In this document: positions 56,421-64,000 of the stretch, piece after piece
How positions within the stretch are numbered: the first letter of the stretch is position 1
Layout of the letters: the number at the start of each line of letters is the position of its first letter
Assembly: GCA_964036195.1 (NCBI GenBank)
Contig: OZ038453.1
Location: forward strand, 27,284,997-27,348,996
DNA: 64,000 nt
Direction of reading: 5' to 3'
Origin: Sphaerolaimus hirsutus
Lineage: Eukaryota; Nematoda; Chromadorea; Monhysterida; Sphaerolaimidae
Made by a program: the position numbers and the translations under genes
Notes under the pieces: model-generated
Databases searched by the model: none
Seen by the model: the letters and a program-made list of their open reading frames with translations, nothing else
What the model was told of the DNA's origin: nothing

Positions 56421-57340
56421 GTGATGATTAACCATGCATTAAACACGTTTTACACATTTCTTTGGGTAGAAATGAGTGCTTATAAAACTATTTTCCATCC
56501 CCATGTTAAACACAGATATCAGTACTTTCACCATCTGATTTTAGAAGCAAATGTGCTTTTATCTGGTCAACAACAACAATGTATGTGAGAAAAACCCATT
56601 TGATTTGTTAAATTGATCAATTAAATTTTATAAGTTGAATAGATTCTATGGGAAAGTTACTGAAATGAGTTGACTTGAAATATATTATTATCAATACATC
56701 TGACATTTTATGTTTGTGACATAATCTAAACACTGTTGAAAAAATGAAAAGTTCATATTTCATTCTGGTTTTGGCTGTTTCGCTGTCTGTATTGGTTTTG
56801 AATGCCCAAAAACCACAAAGGTAAGTATATATGTAAAACTGAAATCCTGATGCCTTCATGTCACTTGTCAAATTGTAATTCTTGCAACACATATTCAGCT
56901 AAAACACAAATGTAACTATTGTCAACTAAAGCTATTTAGAATGTAACACAACTAAAAAAATTGTTCCATTATGTCACAAAAGGGACATGTGCATTTATTT
57001 TTGTTTGAACATTGTCAATGCCAAATGACTGATACAAATATTTCCAGGTATCAAACAAGAAGACTAAGGGTGAGCTGTCAATCTACAAGGCCACAGTATT
57101 ACAGAAAATTATTGACATAGTCAGTTTTGTTACAATTTATAGATTTTCTTTGTGTAAATTTTAGTTTTTTTCATTGACAACAGTTTCATTTCAAAGACAA
57201 TTGAACATGTCGACTTTGACTAGGTAATCGAGAATATAATTGAGGCGTCTAATTCTAAAAGTCGACAAGTCCACAAAGTGTGATTTTGAGTAAGACGCAT
57301 ATTAAGTTTCAGACGAAATTACAGGCCCGTGGTGCGTGTG

Positions 57341-59565
57341 TCAGATATTTTACGTTTTTACTAATTTTACTAGTTTCCGTTTTTACCACAAAAATACGCC
57401 ACTCGTCGAGTTACCGTGGCAGAGAATTGTAAATTCCGGTCCCTTTGCGCTTTTAATTGCGTGCGTAATTAAACAAATGTTTGTTTTTATGGTACGGGGA
57501 TTTTACACGCAAATCAGGAACAGCGCCAGTACCCCTTGGGGTCCTGACAAGTTCCCGAGGACGGACACGGCAACTTACCAATCCCTTTCATAACTGCAGC
57601 CGGCGGTTTACTTCGAGTAACTGTTAATAAGCCGTAAATAAAATAAAGCTGTAATTAATAAAATTCAAATTAAAATTCAAGCAGTTAGTATGCTTCAGGG
57701 GGACCAAGTTGGATTCACGGGAACTTTATTTAGCAATATAATCAGAGTCAATTTCACAATAGCTCAAGTGAGTCGTATAGCCTCTAGTGGGTGAAAAAAT
57801 GTAAAATCAGCGCGTTTTATAATCACCAAAAGTCTACCATAATAGAAATACATACTAAATCTGAGACACAACAATTAACCGTAATTAGAGAATTACAAGA
57901 CAAAATCAATGATCACTGGAAAACAATTAACATAGCATACAAGGCACGGGAAAATTAATTGAATGCGGTAAATAAAAAATACAACGTAAACTAAACCAAA
58001 CGTAAGGTAACTGTAATTAATATGACGTAATTAAAATAAAATTATCTCAGAGGTGAGTGTCATAAACTGGGTTTCTATTCAGAGGTTACGGTACAATTTA
58101 GAGCAGGTGGTGTGACACGTGTTATCAACCTGCGCCCCTTTAGGTGAAAAATATTTTATAGCGCGCCCGACCAAGGCCACAGAAAGAACGCTCATTTGCG
58201 GGGGTTTGTTCAAGGTTATTGCATTGCCGGGTAAGGGTTGGAACTTCGGGCATGAACACACGCTACAAGACACTAGCACTTGCGAGTTCACCAATCACCC
58301 TGGGTGATGGGAGTAATTAATTGGCACTGCTGTGCTCTTCACTGTAGACTGTGCTCTGCATGTCTCTTGCAGTCGCATGTCGACAATAATTGCCATTTGC
58401 CACTTTTCCACCCATTACCTAGTCCTAAGTAAAAATGCACTCGGTCGGGGAATTTTCTGAATGTTATCTATCGGGGCGCCTAGGTGTTTAACAGAGTCGG
58501 CACCTTTTAGCTTAACAGGAAACTTCAAAGCTTTTCTAACCCATTCCCAGACACTGCACCCTTTTGACCAAATATGTAAACTTGATAGAAACCTAAAAAT
58601 TAACATTCGAAAGTACATATTAGAAAGTGCATTTGAAAAAATGAAAATAATCACTTAATTAACTTAAAATGCGGGTAACTTAATCAGCTTAATTAACTAA
58701 AACAGGAAATGACACAATTAAAATCACACAGGAAGTAGTTACATCATTAACGGAAAAGAAAAATACTTCATAAAATCATGGCCGCAGTAGTGTCCATTCG
58801 GGCGTACCATCCTGGGGCTGCGGCCTCGTTGGCGGATTTGCAGTGCACAGCGAACCGCACGTTCACTGTGACTTCCCTGTGCACAGCGGGCCATCATTCG
58901 GTCACACACGGTCGTCCTCGAGTCGTCGGAGTGTCTGCACAAAATTGTTGTTACGTTTTTATGCATGATTGGCTAGCCATATTTCCACCTACAATCCCAC
59001 CAGCCATTAATTTTTTACCTCCGGGCTAAAAACGACATGTTCAGAAAAAGTGTTTTGCACCGTTTTCGGTTATTCCAAAATCATGCCTTCTCTGCATTTT
59101 TCGGTGGATGGCCGTGGCAGTCACATGCCCTGGGGGTGCAAATATGGCTCGTCTTCATTCGAACTATGGCGTCAGCTTTCTGCTGTGCCAGCTTTTTGTG
59201 CCCGGAACTTCGAAATTTTGGTTCCCGCACAGGGCTCGATGTGAGAAAAAGTTTTTCTTTTTTACATTACAAAGACTAATTAATTAGAACTCTAATTGGG
59301 CCACTTCGCAGCATTGTGCCACTACTGGACGGGCAGTTTGGGATCAACATTCAAGTTACCTGCTCGACCAACGTGTTGCAGTTCGTGCGTGTGAAAATTG
59401 ATCGTCAACAAGATTTCCTAATTATTTTCATGGAATATTAACAAGTACGTTTTAATCGCTCATTTTTTGTTACAAAGTTATCTGTTTCTCCTGATGACAA
59501 AAGTTGTGCATAAATTACCACACTTTGAAACTTTATTATTGATTCTGGCTAAAAATTGTCTCGTA
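57341..59565. other. Stretch without a supported gene
   Basis: Unique-looking DNA following the inverted repeat. Short frames on both strands have mixed composition and no motif. It is the 3' side of the minus-strand helicase gene and may hold its 3' untranslated region or the flank of the element that carries it. Confidence 0.4.
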
Positions 59566-62500
59566 TCAATTTTCACAATTACCATTTTCCATGTGGTGTT
59601 CTACCTGTTGCGCTGGAGCATCCTCCGGTGGCAGCGGGATGGCCTCGACCGCGTCGTGGTGCTCGGGCGGTGGTGAGGGGGGCTCGGTCGCGTTCTGCAA
59701 TGCCATGGCCGCCATGTCGTTGCTAATGGGGGAATAATCTTCATTAGGGCGGTAAACTGGCTCAACAACGGGCACCACCTCTTCCACCACCGGTACACCC
59801 TCCTCCCGCGCGTCCGCGGAGGAGTCAAAGCCTGAGGAGGCGGTTTCAATATCAGATAGAACTTCTGCCTTCAGTTCTTCTTCAAGGGCCGGGTATCTAT
59901 CCGGTCCGACTAGTTCTTTCAAGTCGGCCCGCGGGCGCCATTCCGGTGGCCAGAATCCCAGCACGTTTCCCCAGATTTGGCCCGATTTGTAAGAGTAAAT
60001 TCGGTCGGCCATGTGCTCGACCGTCAGAAACTGGTGGAAAAAAGTTGACCACAACATGGTCTCGGTGTTGGCCACCACTATGCGTACACATTTGGCGCGG
60101 GAGGTGGCTACATTTCCCCGGGGTAACTCTGCTACAAATCCAACTCTACCGTACGCCTTCTTGGGATCGGCATCCAGTTGGGCGGAGTCGGTTGGCGGGC
60201 TGCCGCGCACGCAGGAAATGATGACCACTTCCGCTTCACGGGCCTGAGCTTTGTCGGCGGTAATTACGCGGGTGGCCCAGTAGGCCGCGTCGTGTTCTGT
60301 ATGGGCTACTAGTCGACTGATTAGGGCGCGCGCCTGCGCCGCATAAAAGCACACAATTAGCAAACTAGCAGGATCTGTGAGATCCGCCCAGGGTAGGGTG
60401 GGATCTTCCTTCACAGTGGCTACGAAGTAGTCGTACAGGTGCAAGATGATGCGCAGTTCTTTCTTGTTGATAATTGACATGCCCTCTTTCGATTCGCAGC
60501 CCTGGTGCACCAAAGTCGATGACAGCATGACGCCGTCCTCGAAGTCGCCAGGCGATTGCAACATGGTGGCGCCGTGCACTGCCGTGTCGTTGTAGGCGCG
60601 TAGCAGTCCGTTGTACGCCGCCACAGAGTTAGCCTGAATGAGCTGGCGATGCCCGCGGAACACTGTTTCCAAGTGAACCACGGGACATAATTGGTACTGT
60701 GTGAGCCTATCAATGAGGGTGGGGTCGGGTTTCAGGATGGGCTCCACCCAGTCTTGCACGCCAATCATACGTGTCAATTGTTTACTGTCTCCAAATAGAA
60801 GTAGCATGCCGTTCACTGGGAGCTGGGCCGCCTGAACCACGCTAATTACTGCAGCGTCAGATGCCAATGACGCTTTGTCAATAATTACCGCACACGCAGT
60901 CACACTTTTTATATGGGCGTCGTGGGCGGAGTCTAAAGTGACATGGATTTGACCGGGCTCCACCACTTCCAAAAACACACGGTGCAGCCTGACCGTAGCC
61001 CTGACATATTTAGACAGCGCCCTACGCAGCACTTTACCCCAGAACCCTTGGTCAGCTAAACTAGCTGCTCCAGCCCGGGCGCCCGCCACGCCTTCCTCAA
61101 AGTCGTCAAATGGCTGCTCGTCCCCATCCTCGGCGGTGAGAAAGGGCACTTGTTCGGTCAGCTGCGCACGGATAACGGCATCGTCCGTGCAGTTGTTGAT
61201 GATCTCGTCCACCAGTTTGTAGTCCTTTTTGGCGCCGTCATACTTTTCCAGCGCTGCCGTCCATTCGGGGCTGAGGCGGACAATGTTGTGGCCGGTTCGC
61301 TGTGCTAGGGTGTGCAGGGTTGGTAATTGGGTCGCGGGGGTGGTGCTATAAGTAGCATCACTTTCCCACATGGGGCTCAAAACGCGCACCGGAAATGCCG
61401 CTCTTAATTTCAAAAATTCTTCGAAACCCTCCAGTTTTTGCATTTCAGAAAATGGCGTATCAGCCATAGCGGTCCATTTCGCGCGTTCCTGCAACAGAAC
61501 TTCCAAAGCCCCAAAAATGTCCCGCTGCCCTAATTTATTCAGGTTGGTCAGGGCCCTGCGCGCTCCTTCGTCGGCCGCCGAGTTGACCGTGCACGTGATG
61601 AGCGTCGAATGGTATTTGGCATTCGGCTGCTTGTCAGATGGCAAGTCGGAGCCTGCGCGTACCCTGGGTCTCGTGTTGTAGTAATTATAGCCGCGAGAAC
61701 ACACATACACCAGTTGATTTTGTGTGGTCGTCTTCCCAGACCCGAAAGGCGAGTCACACATAATCAAAAGGGGTTTGCGCATGCGCACGGCTGTTATCAC
61801 AGCTCCTAAAACTTCTACCTGTCCTTGTTGTGGCAGGAACTCACCTAATTTGGCTTGAATCATTTGTTCATTTTTTCCCCTGAACAATGATTCGTACAGC
61901 TCATTAGCCTCGCGGCTAATTAGCGCCCAGTCAGTTTCGTCATCCAGCAGACGCAAATTCAATATCACAGCTAATTGGATTTGCGCCTCCAGGGTGAGTA
62001 CTTTTGACCCCTGAACCACTTTTGGCACCCAGCCGACCGGCGCTTTGTTCAGGGCGGCCTGCAGTGACCGCATGGTTTGGTCATAATTGGGCGAGTCGTT
62101 TGAGCTGCGCACCATGTACCTTCCACTCTCCAGGGTACGGGGCAGTGCTGATTGTGACGCCGCCATGTCCAATTTCGCACGCAGCATTGTAGTGGTTGGC
62201 TCTGATTCCACACTGGTAATTCTCACTGACAAATTGGGGCTGCCCGCAGCTGGTTTGTCTTCGTCTGGTCGGGCCTGCACCAAACTCAACACTGACATGG
62301 GCGTCGCCTGGTTCAGCAGCTGTGTCTGCGTATTCACCTGCTCCAGTAAACGAACGCGCTGCTCTTCTGGTCCCTCAAAAGTGTCCGCTTGTAATTCCTC
62401 TGGGTCCGGGCGGCGCACCATAATGTCACATGCGGTGCCCTGCGGCGTGTGCTCCCAGAACACATGTGCGCACACATCCGTTGCGCGTTTCGCCCGAAAC

Positions 62501-63537
62501 CGCAAAAATGACTCGTTGTAGCAGTGGGCTGCTGCTAAAATACTGATTTTGTACCTCAAAAATATGTCCATGTTGTCTCGGTTTTCTGTGTCCGGCTGAA
62601 CGCCCGTTGTGCTGATGTCCTCGGCCGTGGCGATTTGCAGCCCGTATGCATGGCCGTAAAATTTGTCACCAAACACATCCAAGTCATTCAGGTCGTGATA
62701 CTTGACATGGGCCAGTCCCAACTGCCCAGCGCTCAAAGTTTCCACTCCGGGGTCACTCACATATTTGCGGTGTAAAATGACCAACTTTTCCGGCCCTGCA
62801 TCGCCTCACTCCGCCGCGCCCAGCGGTTCCAGGTTCTTGTAATTTGAAGGCGTGAAGGCCGCTCGCAGCCGCGCTGTTTTCCAGTCGCTTGTATACAGCT
62901 GGTAACCGGAAGTGTCGCCTCGTGTCAACGTACGCGCCGCTTGAGTGATGCGCCTTGTGCCCTGCGTACTCACTACAATCGGGGCGGCAATATTCAAGGG
63001 GCATTTTGTCTGGTTACCCCAGATCGCAACACCGGTGAACTCCCAGTATCGCGGGTTTTCTATTTTCTGTGCAATCGCGGTCGCTGAAAAATGCATGCCG
63101 TGATGCACCAGGGGCAAAAACATCGAGGGGTGCTGTTTCTGAATTCTTGCGCACAGATCCACCAGCTGGGTGGTCCGTTTGTCTCTAGCCGCCTTGGCCC
63201 GCTTATTTGAGTAATAGAAATACGGATATGCCTCATCCGCATTCACCCACTGCTCGTTTTCACTGAGTATCGCCATCGTTTGCTCAGAAATTCTCACATG
63301 GCATTGATACTCAACATGCCCGTCTGCGCCCGTGTCAATGTACACTCGGTCTACCCAACCTTCAAATTTCCCTCTGCTGGGGTAGATTTCCGGCCCGTTT
63401 TGCATCTGCTGCGCGCGGTAAAGTTGTCGCGGGGGAATGGTTCCACCGCCGCATGCGCCATGCGTATTTGTTTCTTTGAGCTTGACGGGCGGGGCGTCTG
63501 TGCCTTCAAAAGGGCGTTTGCGAGAGGCCGAAGCCAT
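59566..63537 (-). pseudogene. UPF1-like SF1 helicase, one in-frame TGA
   Basis: One frame of 1,324 codons from ATG 63537 to the stop at 59566 is broken only by a TGA at 62808-62806. The second part has SF1 helicase motifs in order: DSPFGSGKTTT (Walker A), VIIDKASLAS (motif II, where DEAS would be expected), LLFGDSKQLTR (III), LETVFRGH (IV), VITADKAQAREAEVVIISC (V) and GNVATSRAKCVRI (VI). The first 243 residues before the TGA are globular but not recognised. The C-terminus is acidic. The lack of introns and the location next to repeats suggest a mobile-element or virus-derived gene. The TGA may be a recent nonsense change, a readthrough stop, or a sequencing error. Confidence 0.7.
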
Positions 63538-64000
63538 TATAAATATGTCAATGTGATAAAATAATTAATTGTGAAATTTTTAATGAACGGGGAAAGTAAT
63601 AAAAACTTGTGCGGTCCAGTTACCCATGGGCAAAAGGGGTGCACGAGCTTCCTACGCACACACACACACTTTCACACACACATCACGCTTTTCTACCTTG
63701 GTCTGGGTGACGTGGCGTGACGGCTGCAGTCGTAACGGCTAATTAACGCACAATTAATTAATTCTAGTCGTCACCGTATAAATCACTGTAAGAAGGGGGG
63801 ATTAAATATTCACTGGTTGCCTTGCAACGATCTGCATGGACTACATATATTTTCCTATTAATATTGTTGAACAAAGTCACTAATGGGTGGTTTGCAAATA
63901 GCAACGCATAGGGGGTGGTTTGCAAAGACGGGTGTTTTGATGTATTGTACGCATGTACAGCGGCGCCTAAATGTATGTCCCAATTGTCATGTGTACGATT
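63538..64000. other. Upstream flank of the helicase frame, no gene
   Basis: AT-rich with a CA dinucleotide tract at 63655-63683. No promoter element is clear and no other frame is convincing. Confidence 0.5.

Larger units (their letters stand above)
51706..57340 (-). repeat. Right arm of the large inverted repeat
   Basis: The reverse complement matches 11041-14823 from end to end, with two extra hAT-type insertions (53295-54518 and 55357-56420) that the left arm lacks, and without the TA-flanked MITE of the left arm. The inner end stops inside a foldback terminus shared with 14779-14823. The outer end is GGTGCGTGTG at 57331-57340. No gene supported. Confidence 0.8.

Noticed and set aside
1..64000. 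tRNA, rRNA or other structured RNA genes
   Set aside because: No convincing tRNA boxes or rRNA segments were noticed by eye; a covariance-model search was not possible.

Overview
This is a window of an animal (metazoan) nuclear genome, very rich in mobile DNA. Spliceosomal GT-AG introns, exons of a TGF-beta-type propeptide and an ShK domain indicate an invertebrate or basal metazoan; the species cannot be named from the sequence. All translations and splice joins were worked by hand, and no database search was run. A run of exactly 200 N (21494-21693) is an assembly gap, so the linkage of the left third to the rest is not proven.

Layout. 1-11 kb: MITE-rich flank with minus-strand exons of a TGF-beta-like propeptide (about 2.3-6.35 kb), an ShK exon (6.9-7.05 kb) and many small elements with intact TIRs and target duplications. 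11.04-14.82 kb and 51.71-57.34 kb: two arms of a large inverted repeat, enclosing about 46 kb. 14.8-22.9 kb: foldback elements, a hAT MITE, an LTR plus broken gag, and the gap. 23.1-50.6 kb: a virus-like Polinton/adintovirus-type element. 57.3-64 kb: a large UPF1-like SF1 helicase ORF with one in-frame stop.

The Polinton-like element carries a protein-primed family B DNA polymerase, an rve integrase, a double-jelly-roll major capsid protein, a penton-type minor capsid protein, an FtsK/HerA-type packaging ATPase, a small basic protein resembling the Polinton/adintovirus core protein, and several unknown genes. It is unusual in three ways. (1) Nearly every gene is split by short introns (17 exons in polB, 9 in the capsid gene), and nearly all junctions keep phase. 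(2) One capsid intron is itself a MITE whose ends supply the GT and AG; related copies lie elsewhere in the window, which suggests a DNA-transposon introner. (3) Several genes carry a second long open frame, in two cases continuing in phase across the same introns. The element therefore looks dense, overprinted and mostly intact, not a decayed fossil.

How the genes fit together: polB would copy the element using a protein primer, integrase would insert it, and the ATPase with the two capsid proteins and the basic protein would form particles. The capsid and replication genes run on the minus strand, flanked by plus-strand genes of unknown function at both ends. A 23-bp bidirectional promoter region separates polB from the right-hand plus gene.
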